Origin: Rhodocyclaceae bacterium
GTDB lineage: Bacteria > Pseudomonadota > Gammaproteobacteria > Burkholderiales > Rhodocyclaceae
Direction: 5' to 3'
DNA: 64,000 nucleotides
Assembly: GCA_008080565.1 (NCBI GenBank)
Contig: VIKE01000011.1
Span: 37,649-101,648, forward strand
Part shown: positions 8,981-18,911 of the stretch, one piece after another
Layout: every line of letters starts with the position of its first letter
Position numbering within the stretch: the stretch's first letter is position 1
Program-made: the position numbers and the translations under genes
Notes under the pieces: model-generated
What the model was told of the DNA's origin: nothing
The model's input: only the letters and a program-made list of their open reading frames with translations
Databases searched by the model: none

Positions 8981-10105
8981 CTAAAGAATCGGTACGCCCT
9001 GCTGCTCGCCGCGCTCGTAAACCACGTTGGCGCGGCCGACGATGAGCGGATCGAGATTGCCGATACGGTCGGTATCCTTGTTGTTGTATGGCAGTTTGTG
9101 CAGCACGTAGCGCATGGCGTTCAGACGCGCCCGCTTCTTGCAGTTCGACTTGATCACCGTCCATGGCGCATCGGCGGTATCGGTGTGGAAGAACATCGCC
9201 TCCTTGGCCTTGGTGTAGTCGCCCCACTTGTCGAGCGAAGCCATGTCGATCGGTGACAGTTTCCACTGCTTGAGCGGATGCACCTTGCGTTCGCCGAAAC
9301 GGCGGCGCTGCTCGTCCTGACTGACCGAGAACCAGAATTTGATCAGATGCGTGCCGTTGCGCGCCAACATGCGCTCGAACTCCGGTGCCTGACGGACAAA
9401 TTCGGAGTACTCCTGATCGCTACAAAAACCCATGACCCGCTCGACACCGGCCCGGTTGTACCACGAGCGGTCGAACATGACGATTTCGCCATTGGTCGGC
9501 AGATGCTGCACATAACGCTGGAAATACCATTGGCCGCGCTCCATGTCGCTCGGCTTTTCGAGCGCCACGACACGGGCGCCGCGCGGATTCAGATGCTCCA
9601 TGAATCGCTTGATGGTGCCCCCCTTGCCCGCCGCATCGCGGCCCTCGAAGAGGATCACCACCTTCTGCCCGGTTTCCTTGACCCAGGCCTGCAGCTTCAG
9701 CAACTCGACCTGCAGGCGATACTTCTGCCGCTCGTAGTTCTTGCGCTGCATGAGGTTCTTGTACGGGTAGCCGCCGTCGCGCCAATCCTTGGCCAACTCG
9801 TCATCCGGGCTGGCCGGCAATTCCTCGACGACCACGCCCTGCTGCTTGAGCAGCCCGCGGAGCAAGGCAACCGACTCGTCGGCCGGCATCCCGGCGATAA
9901 CATCGCGCATCGCCCCCATTTTTGAAGCTTGGGCACCGTCGACCGCAGCCCGCACGGTGAACCCCTCAATGCCCTGCTCGGTCAGCACCGGCGGCACATC
10001 CCCGCTGATCACCCGGCGCCGGCGAACGGCACGTGCGGCAGGCTTGGTTTCAACAGGGGCGATCGTTTTCGGCGGCGTTACCGTCGTTTTTTTTCTGGTG
10101 ACCAT
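8981..10105 (-). CDS. ppk2: Polyphosphate kinase 2
   Basis: PPK2 enzymes use polyphosphate to phosphorylate nucleoside mono- or diphosphates. The 374-residue protein has the P-loop-like Walker A EGRDAAGKGG, the lid segment, and the Walker B region FDRSWYNRAGVERVMGF typical of one-domain PPK2. An N-terminal extension of about 100 residues, with a Lys/Arg-rich start, precedes the kinase core. The ATG at 10105 is preferred because GGAGAGAG precedes it; ATG 10120 has no site. Subclass (ADP- or AMP-phosphorylating) cannot be decided from motifs alone. Neighbours phoX and sixA suggest a phosphate-metabolism cluster. Confidence 0.93.
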   Translation of the reverse strand: MVTRKKTTVTPPKTIAPVETKPAARAVRRRRVISGDVPPVLTEQGIEGFTVRAAVDGAQASKMGAMRDVIAGMPADESVALLRGLLKQQGVVVEELPASPDDELAKDWRDGGYPYKNLMQRKNYERQKYRLQVELLKLQAWVKETGQKVVILFEGRDAAGKGGTIKRFMEHLNPRGARVVALEKPSDMERGQWYFQRYVQHLPTNGEIVMFDRSWYNRAGVERVMGFCSDQEYSEFVRQAPEFERMLARNGTHLIKFWFSVSQDEQRRRFGERKVHPLKQWKLSPIDMASLDKWGDYTKAKEAMFFHTDTADAPWTVIKSNCKKRARLNAMRYVLHKLPYNNKDTDRIGNLDPLIVGRANVVYERGEQQGVPIL

Positions 10106-10162
10106 CTCTCTCTCCATCAAACGATGTAAAGAGTTTATTTCACGGCAAACACGGCGCCTTGT

Positions 10163-10618
10163 CTAGTCCAGCATTTCAACCGGAATGACCGCCCGCAGCA
10201 CGGTCTGCGTTTCGCCCCGGCGTACGCGGTTGCTCAGCCACCACAGGGCCCCCTTCTTGATGCTCCACTCGGACTCATGCCCGGCCAGCAACAAGGACGC
10301 CATTCGCCCGAGCGAAGGCTGATGGCCAACGATCAGCACCGAACCCTGAGCCGAGGGCCAGCCCGAGGCCGCGATCAGCTCGGAAACACAGGCCTCCGGC
10401 CCGATCTTGCGCATTGTTTCGAAGGGCAGCTTCAAGGCTTCAACCGTCTGCTGGGTGCGCACCGACGGGCTGGCGATGATGCGCAGATCCTTGGGTTGAT
10501 GGGCCAGAATCCAGGCCGCCATCGTCCGCGCCTGTTTTTCACCGCGCAAAGTCAGACGCCGCTTCAGATCGTCTTCGCCATCTTCCGCCTCGGCGTGGCG
10601 CCACAGCAGCAATTCCAT
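10163..10618 (-). CDS. sixA: Phosphohistidine phosphatase SixA-like
   Basis: This 151-residue protein is a minimal histidine-phosphatase-superfamily domain. The catalytic RHG-type motif is LLWRHAEAE at residues 4-12 and the second active-site histidine is in VGHQPSLG. SixA removes phosphate from histidine residues of phosphotransfer proteins. It lies 57 bp upstream of ppk2 on the same strand, as in several Proteobacteria where SixA-like proteins travel with PPK genes. The short domain lacks the insertions of phosphoglycerate mutases. Confidence 0.9.
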   Translation of the reverse strand: MELLLWRHAEAEDGEDDLKRRLTLRGEKQARTMAAWILAHQPKDLRIIASPSVRTQQTVEALKLPFETMRKIGPEACVSELIAASGWPSAQGSVLIVGHQPSLGRMASLLLAGHESEWSIKKGALWWLSNRVRRGETQTVLRAVIPVEMLD

Positions 10619-10731
10619 GACCGCCCCTCCTCAAAAGCCCGCAGTATGCCCATGAACTGTTACCACCTGATTTCAATATAGCGAGTTTTTGAGCCTACCG
10701 GCCAGCGACAAAACAAATCGCCAAACCCCCG

Positions 10732-11505
10732 CTACCTGACCTTCAAGGCCTTCTTGGGATAAATATCGTAGCGACTGGACTTTCCCTCCAGCACATAACC
10801 CGGCGGCTGACCATCAACGCTCGGCGCCTTGCGCGGCCGCTTGACGACAACGCGGTGCGTCGCCAGCCCGAGCGCAGCCTGCAGCAGTTGCGCCGCATCG
10901 TCGTCGCCCCCGACCAGCGGACGAAAGACACGCATCTCCTTCTTGACCAGCGAACTCTTGTCCCGATGCGGAAACATCGGATCGAGATAGATGACCTGGG
11001 GTGGTTCAGCCGACCAATCCCTGATCAACTCGATGGCGTTGCCAAGCCGCAAATCCATCCGCTCAATAATCGGTGCCACCTCCGGATCGACCAGCGCCCG
11101 CCCCAAACCGTCAGCCAGCAAAGCCCCAATCAGCGGATGGCGCTCGATCAGCGTAACGGGACAACCCAGCTGGGCTAGCAGAAAAGCATCGCGCCCCAAA
11201 CCGGCCGTCGCATCGAGAACCACCGGCCGAACACCCGACTGGATGCCGACCGCCTTGGCGATCATCTGGCCGTTGCCGCCGCCATGTTGACGACGATGCG
11301 CCACCGCTCCCTCAAGGAAATCGACCCGCACCGGGCCCGCCGCATCCGGCCCCAGCTCCTGCAACTGCAAGCCATCGGCCCCCAGTTGCAAGGCAAATTC
11401 AGCCTCCCCCGCCTGCGGCAAACCCAGCGCCTCGGCCAGCCCGGCAACCCGGTCGACAAACTCCGGCGCCAGCGCCTCGATGCGAACGTTTGCGGCGGTA
11501 CTCAA
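10732..11505 (-). CDS. rsmJ: 16S rRNA (guanine1516-N2)-methyltransferase RsmJ
   Basis: RsmJ methylates G1516 of 16S rRNA with S-adenosylmethionine. The AHRR...GGGNGQ block, the SAM-binding [14 protein letters not shown] motif, catalytic-region [20 protein letters not shown] and the late VKRP match E. coli RsmJ closely. I place the start at TTG 11505, preceded by TGAGGA and 7 bp after the stop of the upstream small gene; ATG 11550 would add 15 residues and overlap that gene. Length about 257 residues compares with 250 in E. coli. Confidence 0.9.
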   Translation of the reverse strand: MSTAANVRIEALAPEFVDRVAGLAEALGLPQAGEAEFALQLGADGLQLQELGPDAAGPVRVDFLEGAVAHRRQHGGGNGQMIAKAVGIQSGVRPVVLDATAGLGRDAFLLAQLGCPVTLIERHPLIGALLADGLGRALVDPEVAPIIERMDLRLGNAIELIRDWSAEPPQVIYLDPMFPHRDKSSLVKKEMRVFRPLVGGDDDAAQLLQAALGLATHRVVVKRPRKAPSVDGQPPGYVLEGKSSRYDIYPKKALKVR

Positions 11506-11512
11506 GTCGTCC

Positions 11513-11695
11513 TCAGACCTTGGGCGTCCCGGCATCAGAAGGCGCAACATCTGCCGCGGACGGGCTCAACGCCGCATCCTCGCCGGAAGCATTGTCAGCC
11601 TTCTCGGCCAGCTTCTGGCGACGTTTTTCCTCCTGCTTGGCTTTCTTGGCGAGATCTCGTTGGCGCTTTTCGAACTGGTAGTTTGGTTTGGCCAA
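11513..11695 (-). CDS. Small charged hypothetical protein (60 aa)
   Basis: Translation from TTG 11695 is supported by AGGAGG four bases upstream. It gives a 60-residue protein whose first half is a Lys/Arg/Glu-rich helix ([19 protein letters not shown]) and whose second half is Ala/Ser/Asp-rich and probably disordered. It is upstream of rsmJ with a 7-bp gap, so the two are likely cotranscribed. Similar small basic-acidic proteins are common next to housekeeping genes in betaproteobacteria; I cannot assign a function. Confidence 0.7.
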   Translation of the reverse strand: MAKPNYQFEKRQRDLAKKAKQEEKRRQKLAEKADNASGEDAALSPSAADVAPSDAGTPKV

Positions 11696-11806
11696 GAGGC
11701 CTCCTCTAGTCGCCAAAAATGGCGTGGAATGCAGGTTGGAAAAACGGGAGAAGAAAGAAGTCAGCAGCACGATAATAACCGGCGCAAGAACCACATTCCA
11801 CAATGC

Positions 11807-11838
11807 AAAACGCCAACCGCTGAGGGTTGGCGTTTTTT
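11807..11838. terminator. Bidirectional terminator after tRNA-Phe
   Basis: A 12-bp stem (AAAACGCCAACC / GGTTGGCGTTTT) with a 6-nt loop has T runs on either side. It lies 23 bp beyond the tRNA-Phe 3' end and terminates that transcript on the minus strand. Confidence 0.85.
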
Positions 11839-11860
11839 CCTTGAGATCCAAGGATGAATT

Positions 11861-11936
11861 TGGTGGCCAATCGCGGAATCGAACCACGGACACGCGGATT
11901 TTCAATCCGCTGCTCTACCAACTGAGCTAATTGGCC
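11861..11936 (-). tRNA. tRNA-Phe (GAA)
   Basis: On the minus strand a 76-nt cloverleaf can be folded: acceptor GGCCAAT / ATTGGCC, D arm GCTCAGTTGGTAGAGC, anticodon arm CGGATTGAAAATCCG with anticodon GAA, T arm GTGGTTCGATTCCGC, discriminator A and an encoded CCA. All stems pair, and a terminator follows. It appears to be a single-gene transcript. Confidence 0.98.
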
Positions 11937-12000
11937 AAACGAGGGCGCATTATAGCGATGTCACCGCTCCTCCGCAACCAGCACAGGCGTTTTTGAGGAC

Positions 12001-13524
12001 TCAGGTCCCGATTGGTGGGGATTGGCGGTAAAGCTCGGAAAAATCGTCCGGCGGCGGCATTGGCGGAACCGGTGGATGCCAGGCGGCAAAAGCCACCCGC
12101 GCCACGGCACCACGGCGGTTGGGATTGGGTCGCAGACTGGCCCGCGAATCGTGCTGCATCGCAATCTCCTGAACGATGGCCAGGCCGAGGCCGCTGCCTT
12201 CGGTAGTGGCATCGTCCACCCGATAGAAGCGCTCAAAGACGAGTTCGGCCTGCTCTTCGCTAATGCCGACCCCGTTGTCTTCAACCTCCAGCAGGACGGT
12301 CGCCTGATTGACGAGAATGCGGCAGGTGACGTGCCCGCCGCTGGGGGTATAGCGCAGGGCGTTGTCGAGCAGGTTCTTGGCGAGTTCCTGCAACAGGAAT
12401 GAATTGCCGACAATCATCGCTGGTTTTTCGGACTCAAAGCCGAGATCGATGTTTTTCTCGATGGCGACCGGTACCCAGTCGCTGACGACGTCGCGGATCA
12501 AATCGGCCAGATCGAGCGGTTCGTGCTTTTGCTGGGTGACTTCGCCGCCTTCGGTGCGCGCCAGGGTCAACAACTGGTTGATCAATCGGCCGGCCCGGTC
12601 CACGCCGGTGGCGATCTGGCGCAGAGCGTGGCGTAGCGCCTCAGGGTCGGTTTCGCGGATAGCAAACTGTGCCTGGGTCTTGAGCCCGGTGAGCGGGGTG
12701 CGCATCTGGTGGGCGGCATCGGCGACGAAGCGTTGCTGGGCCGAAACGCTGCGTTTCATGCGATCGAGCATTTCGTTGAAGGCTTCGACCAGCGGCTCCA
12801 GCTCTTCGGGAACCCGCCGGGTGGCAATCGGCGAGAGGTCGTCCGGCTCGCGCGCCTCGATGGTCTGACGCAGGCGGGTCAGCGGCCGCAGGCCGCGCGA
12901 CAGGCCGAACCAGACGAGCATGACGGCGAGCGGAATGATGATGAATTGCGGCAGGATCACGCTGGCGACGATCTTGTTGGCGAGCTGACTGCGTTTCTCG
13001 GTGGTCTCGCCTACTTCGATGAGCACCCACTGGGACTTGGCCATTTGCGGCTCGGCCAGGTAGGTGTAGGCCATGCGCAGGTCCTGGCCCTTGAAATCGG
13101 CATCGCGCATATAGACTTCGCCGGGCATGATCGAGTCATCGGGCAGCGCTACCGCCCCCGGCAAATCCTTGTCGCCAGCCAGCAGTTTTCCACCGCCGGC
13201 GAGCACATGAAAATAGACGCTGTCGGTTTCGTCGGCCCGCAACATGGCCCGGGCAGAGGCCGGCAGGGACAACAGTGGCTTGCCATTGACCAGCTTGACC
13301 TGTCGGGCAATGGCCGTGACGTGCTCGCGCAATGCCTGATCGTAGGGGTAGTTGGCGACGTTGTTGGCGAAGTAATGGGTGAAGGCAATACTGAGCGGCC
13401 AGACAAACAGCAGGGGCGCCAGCATCCAGTCGAGAATCTCGCCAAACAGCGAGCGCTCTGTTTCGGAAGCCGGCGCGTGCGGGCTACTCGCTCTGGGGTC
13501 GCTCAAGGCAGTAACCCAGGCCAC
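12001..13524 (-). CDS. Sensor histidine kinase, TctE/QseC-like
   Basis: This roughly 507-residue membrane kinase has transmembrane helices near residues 30-50 and 190-212 flanking a periplasmic 2CSK_N-type domain. These are followed by HAMP, the HisKA H-box AAHQMRTPLTGL and a HATPase_c domain (NLLDNALRYTP, DNGVGI, GSGLGLAIV). It overlaps the 3' end of the response-regulator gene by 41 bp if the GTG at 13524 is used; TTG 13506 is an alternative and no start has a good ribosome site. TctDE relatives often control carboxylate uptake, and actP lies next door, so control of acetate or carboxylate transport is a reasonable guess. Confidence 0.88.
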   Translation of the reverse strand: MAWVTALSDPRASSPHAPASETERSLFGEILDWMLAPLLFVWPLSIAFTHYFANNVANYPYDQALREHVTAIARQVKLVNGKPLLSLPASARAMLRADETDSVYFHVLAGGGKLLAGDKDLPGAVALPDDSIMPGEVYMRDADFKGQDLRMAYTYLAEPQMAKSQWVLIEVGETTEKRSQLANKIVASVILPQFIIIPLAVMLVWFGLSRGLRPLTRLRQTIEAREPDDLSPIATRRVPEELEPLVEAFNEMLDRMKRSVSAQQRFVADAAHQMRTPLTGLKTQAQFAIRETDPEALRHALRQIATGVDRAGRLINQLLTLARTEGGEVTQQKHEPLDLADLIRDVVSDWVPVAIEKNIDLGFESEKPAMIVGNSFLLQELAKNLLDNALRYTPSGGHVTCRILVNQATVLLEVEDNGVGISEEQAELVFERFYRVDDATTEGSGLGLAIVQEIAMQHDSRASLRPNPNRRGAVARVAFAAWHPPVPPMPPPDDFSELYRQSPPIGT

Positions 13525-14155
13525 GTACGGTAGCGATCTTCACGCCACCGGCTTCAATTTTCTTGCGTAGCCGATGGACGTAGACCTCGATGGCGTTGTG
13601 ACTGACCTCTTCGCCCCAGCCGCAAAGGTGGTCGACCAGCTGGTCCTTGCTGACCAGACGACCCATGCGACTGAGCAGGACTTCGAGCAGCCCGACTTCG
13701 CGGGCCGAAAGGTCGAGTACCTCGCCATGGACCTGTGCCACCCGGCCGACCTGATCGTAGCTCAGCGCACCGCACTGGATGGTCGGCGAGGTGCCGGCCG
13801 AACGGCGGGTCAGGGCGCGCACTCGCGCCTCCAGTTCGGGGAGCTCGAAGGGCTTGACCATGTAGTCGTCGGCGCCGAGGTCCAGGCCCTTGACGCGGTC
13901 GCCCGTGCCGTCGAGGGCGGTGAGAATGAGCACCGGCAGTTGCGAGTTGCGCGAGCGAATGCGCTTGAGCAGGTCAAGCCCGGAAAGCTTGGGCAAGCCG
14001 AGATCGAGGATGAGCAGATCGTAGGAAACCGTGAGCAGCGCGGTGTCCGCATCCAGGCCATTGGGGGCCCAGTCTACGGCGTATCCACCCTGACGCAGCG
14101 AGCGGGAAAGTCCATCAGCGATGATGGTGTCGTCTTCAGCAATAAGAATGCGCAT
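13484..14155 (-). CDS. OmpR-family response regulator, TctD-like
   Basis: This 223-residue regulator has an N-terminal receiver domain with acidic pocket (ED at 7-8), phosphoacceptor D51 in LLILDLGLP, and K in VKPFEL. A C-terminal winged-helix DNA-binding domain follows (LSAREVGLLEVLLSR ... VHRLRKKIE ... VRGLGYCLE). It is the first gene of the pair with the downstream histidine kinase. Targets are not evident; the closest transport gene is the broken actP on the same strand. Confidence 0.93.
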   Translation of the reverse strand: MRILIAEDDTIIADGLSRSLRQGGYAVDWAPNGLDADTALLTVSYDLLILDLGLPKLSGLDLLKRIRSRNSQLPVLILTALDGTGDRVKGLDLGADDYMVKPFELPELEARVRALTRRSAGTSPTIQCGALSYDQVGRVAQVHGEVLDLSAREVGLLEVLLSRMGRLVSKDQLVDHLCGWGEEVSHNAIEVYVHRLRKKIEAGGVKIATVRGLGYCLERPQSE

Positions 14156-14266
14156 GTGTTGGTTTTGGCCTGTGACCGCGTAAGATTTCTGTAAGCCTGT
14201 CGCATTATTCTGTTCGGGCTGTTCTCCTTTTATGGTCTTTGGAGTACGCGGTTCAGACCGCTACTC

Positions 14267-14310
14267 AGGGGGTTGCCCGACCTGCACTGGTCAACCCCCT
14301 ACCGTTTTTT
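14267..14310 (+). terminator. Orphan rho-independent-like hairpin in the gap upstream of the regulator
   Basis: A 9-bp stem AGGGGGTTG / CAACCCCCT with a 16-nt loop is followed on the plus strand by ACCG and six T residues. No plus-strand gene lies upstream (13484-14155 is on the minus strand). It could end an unannotated small RNA, or it may be coincidental. The 14156-14521 gap otherwise holds motif copy 4 and the actP terminator. Confidence 0.4.
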
Positions 14311-14433
14311 CCCTCGCCCAAGCCACACAGTCTATCAAATAAACTGCCCTGCGATTTCCGCAGTGCACAAGCACGTCCGCGTTTTCACGATGGCGGCTTC
14401 GGCTGGTCGCGAATAGTCGCGAATTATCATTTG

Positions 14434-14468
14434 CCACGGTCAACCGGAAAAATCGCCCAAAATTGAAG
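14434..14468 (+). repeat. 35-bp interspersed motif, copy 4 (intergenic)
   Basis: CCACGGTCAACCGG, AAAAATCGCCC, AAAATTGAAG. It is immediately followed by the actP terminator hairpin. Confidence 0.88.
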
Positions 14469-14474
14469 ACGAAA

Positions 14475-14501
14475 AAAAGCCCGGGCAAGCCCGGGCTTTT
14501 T
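14475..14501. terminator. Terminator downstream of actP
   Basis: A 12-bp stem AAAAGCCCGGGC / GCCCGGGCTTTT with a two-base loop has T/A runs on both sides. It lies 21 bp after the actP stop. Confidence 0.88.
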
Positions 14502-14521
14502 GCTGACGATTGCTCGTCTGA

Positions 14522-16035
14522 TTAGTGACCGCTGGCGCCGGAAGCACCCAGACCGGTTTCCGAACGCAGTTGCTGCGACGGATACAGGGCACGTTCCTTT
14601 TGGGCCTGAGCGGAGTTGTCCAGAATGGACACCAGCCAGATCGTGAAGAACGCAGCAGACATCGAGAAGATGGCAGCAGAGTTGTACGGGAACCAGGCCG
14701 AGCCCTTCGGGTTGCCCATGACGGCTTCCCAGACGCTGGCCGAGCCAACCGTCAGGATCACGGCAGAGGCCAGACCGACGAAGCCACCGACCACGGCACC
14801 ACGGGTGGTGCAGTTCTTCCACAACACGGACATGAAGAGCACCGGGAAGTTGGAGGAGCAGGCGATGACGAAGGCCAGCATCACCATGTAGGCGACGTTT
14901 TCCTTTTCGAAGGCGATACCCAGAACCACAGCCAGAACGCCGAGGCAAACGGTGGTGATCTTGGAAACGCGCAGTTCGGCTTCGGACGAGCAGCCCTTGG
15001 CGAAGACGGAAGCGTACAGGTCATGCGACACGGCGGAAGCGCCGGACAGCGTCAGACCAGCCACAACAGCCAGGATGGTGGCGAAGGCCACGGCCGAGAT
15101 GAAGCCGAGGAACAGGTCACCACCAACAGCCTTGGCCAGATGCACAGCAGCCATGTTGCCGCCGCCCTTCAGACCCTTGGCCAGTTCGCCGCCGACGTAG
15201 AAGTCGCCCGGATTCTGGATCAGGTTGGTGATGGCGCCGAAACCGATGATGAAAGTCAGGATGTAGAAGTAACCGATCCAGGTGGTTGCCCAGGCAACCG
15301 ACTTGCGGGCTTCCTTGGCATTCGGCACGGTGAAGAAGCGCATCAGGATGTGCGGTAAACAGTGCTTCCGGCGAGAAGCCGAATTGCAGCAGAACCGAGA
15401 CAGCCATGAAGGTGGCACCGCCGAGGAGCATACAGGCCTTGATGATCTGCACCCAGGTGGTGGCAGTCATGCCGCCGAACAGCACGTACATCATCATCAC
15501 GGAACCAACCAGGATTTCAGCGTAGAGGTATTCCATGCCGAAGAGCACCTTGATCAGCTGACCGGCACCGACCATCTGCGCAATCATGTAGAAGGCGACG
15601 ATAACCAGGGAAGCGGAAGCAGCAAAGATGCGGACCGGGGTCTGGGCGAAACGGTAGGAAGCCACGTCAGCGAACGTGAACTTGCCAAGGTTGCGCAGAC
15701 GCTCAGCCATCAGGAAGGTGATGACAGGCCAGCCGACCAGCCAACCGATCGAGAAGATCAGGCCGTCGAAGCCGTTGGCGAACACGAGACCGGAAATACC
15801 CAGGAAGGACGCGGCGGACATGTAGTCGCCGGCGATTGCCAGGCCGTTCTGGAAGCCGGTGATGCCGCCACCGCCGGTGTAGAAGTCAGCCGCCGACGAA
15901 GATGGCGAACATGACGATGGCCGTCCAGTTGGTGGCCTGCTTGGCGGTCTGACCGAGGTCGGCACCGGCAGCAACAGCGCCACCAGCAACAGCCAGGGCG
16001 AGAAGGCCAGCGAGAATTTGAGTAAATTTATTCAT
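14522..16035 (-). pseudogene. actP: Acetate/glycolate:cation symporter ActP, broken by two internal deletions
   Basis: The sequence is unmistakably ActP, a sodium:solute symporter for acetate, but in three frames. The ATG at 16035 encodes a signal-like N-terminus and MFAIFV, then hits TGA. The frame from [18 protein letters not shown] runs on to [12 protein letters not shown], then a third frame carries LPHILMRFF to the end (GASGH). Compared with E. coli ActP, about 16 residues of the first helix are missing near 15900 and about 39 residues before LPHILMRF near 15355. Both losses are out of frame. The DUF485 partner gene upstream is intact. Either a true pseudogene or an assembly error; similar gaps occur in ubiD, rpsE/rpmD and rplR. 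Confidence 0.9.
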
Positions 16036-16036
16036 C

Positions 16037-16345
16037 TTACTTCTGTGCCTCCTTGATGAGGGCTTCGTTGATCGCGTCGAACTCGGTGTTGGCGCGGCGA
16101 ACGTAGATCCAGGTCAGGACGATGGTGAAGACGATAACGGCAACGCCGATCGGCACCCCGATACTCATCGTGTAACCCTCACCGATCTTCTGGGCGAGGA
16201 ATTCCTTGTTGAAAGCGACCAGCAGGATGAAGCCGTAGTAAGCGGCGGCACTGACAATAGCCATGATGATGGAGTAAGTGCTGCGCATGGCAACAAACTC
16301 CAGAAATTTCGGATTTGCTGTAATCCGATCAAGTACGTCTTGCAT
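16037..16345 (-). CDS. DUF485 membrane protein (YjcH-like), partner of ActP
   Basis: This 102-residue protein has two transmembrane helices (about 25-45 and 60-82) and the family's N-terminal signature NPKFLEFVAMRSTYS. DUF485 proteins are encoded directly upstream of ActP across Proteobacteria and probably assist the transporter. Its stop is separated from the actP ATG by one base, indicating translational coupling. The upstream 205 bp to the groEL terminator hold its promoter region, but I see no confident promoter. Confidence 0.92.
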   Translation of the reverse strand: MQDVLDRITANPKFLEFVAMRSTYSIIMAIVSAAAYYGFILLVAFNKEFLAQKIGEGYTMSIGVPIGVAVIVFTIVLTWIYVRRANTEFDAINEALIKEAQK

Positions 16346-16495
16346 TGATTTGCTCCTCAGATTTTGTTTATAGAGGCATTGCTGCGGATCGTAATTTAGG
16401 CGCAGCGTCTTACAGCTAACTTACAGACCGTTACAAAACCCATAGCGCAGATCAAAGCAATTTCAGACAAAAGCTCAGGCTGAGCCCGAAAAGCA

Positions 16496-16522
16496 AAAAG
16501 CCCCGCACAAGGCGGGGCTTTT
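16496..16522 (-). terminator. groESL operon terminator
   Basis: An 11-bp stem (AAAAGCCCCGC / GCGGGGCTTTT) with a 5-nt loop is followed on the minus strand by a T run. It lies 30 bp after the groEL stop. Confidence 0.9.
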
Positions 16523-16551
16523 CAAAGCGGTGACGCTTGCTTGGCGGGAGA

Positions 16552-18204
<1,653 letters not shown>

Positions 18205-18215
18205 TTAATAGCTCC

Positions 18216-18247
18216 TGAAATTTGATCAATTTTCCGGTTGACCGTGG
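18216..18247 (-). repeat. 35-bp interspersed motif, copy 5 (groES-groEL spacer)
   Basis: On the minus strand: CCACGGTCAACCGG, AAAATTGATC, AAATTTCA. It has consensus in the first 18 bases and a weaker second block, and ends directly at the groEL ribosome-binding site. Confidence 0.75.
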
Positions 18248-18277
18248 GATCAACCGTCATTTCGAGACGGGCAGAAA

Positions 18278-18568
18278 TTACTTCTGCAGAACGCCCATGA
18301 TGTCTTCTTCACGCATGACCAGGACTTCCTGACCATCGACCTTGACGCCCTGGCCGGCATACTTGCCGAACAGCACGCGGTCGCCAACCTTGACGTCCAG
18401 AGCGATCTGCTTGCCGTTGTCGTCACGCTTGCCCGGGCCGACGGCCAGAACTTCGCCCTGATCCGGCTTTTCGCCAGCGGAATCGGGAATGACGATGCCG
18501 GAAGCGGTGGTGCGCTCGGCTTCAACGCGTTTGACGATCACTCGGTCGTGCAAAGGACGGATATTCAT
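18278..18568 (-). CDS. groS: Co-chaperonin GroES
   Basis: This 96-residue co-chaperonin starts [14 protein letters not shown] and contains the mobile loop ([16 protein letters not shown]) and the [14 protein letters not shown] end. It caps the GroEL ring. The start at 18568 is clear from homology and an AGGAG upstream. It heads the groESL operon under the CIRCE operator at 18657-18683. Confidence 0.98.
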   Translation of the reverse strand: MNIRPLHDRVIVKRVEAERTTASGIVIPDSAGEKPDQGEVLAVGPGKRDDNGKQIALDVKVGDRVLFGKYAGQGVKVDGQEVLVMREEDIMGVLQK

Positions 18569-18656
18569 AAATCTGACTCCTGAAATTGAATTGCAACACA
18601 CGGAAAATTGGCCGACCACGCCTGAACGTGGATTCGGGACCGGAGCTGGCGGGTTA

Positions 18657-18683
18657 TTAGCACTCGTCTCCGGTGAGTGCTAA
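18657..18683 (-). promoter_or_regulatory. CIRCE operator (HrcA binding site) of groESL
   Basis: TTAGCACTC, nine bases, GAGTGCTAA: both arms match the CIRCE consensus exactly. It lies 89 bp upstream of groES. It indicates heat-shock repression by HrcA, whose gene is not in this window. Confidence 0.97.
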
Positions 18684-18911
18684 TAATAGGGGCGGGGAAC
18701 CGCTATTTCAAGGGTGGTGTCTGTTTTTTTTGTACAGAGCCGCACCGTCCCCACCACTCGGTTGCCAGCAATTTCGTTGCCGACAGTCCGGATTCAGTCA
18801 ACAGGGGGCTCACGACATATGCCTTTGGTAATAAAATACTGGGCGCCGTCATAGGTTTTTGGTATTTTTACAACAACAAACAAAAAGCAATACCCCCAAC
18901 AAGGCAGAACA

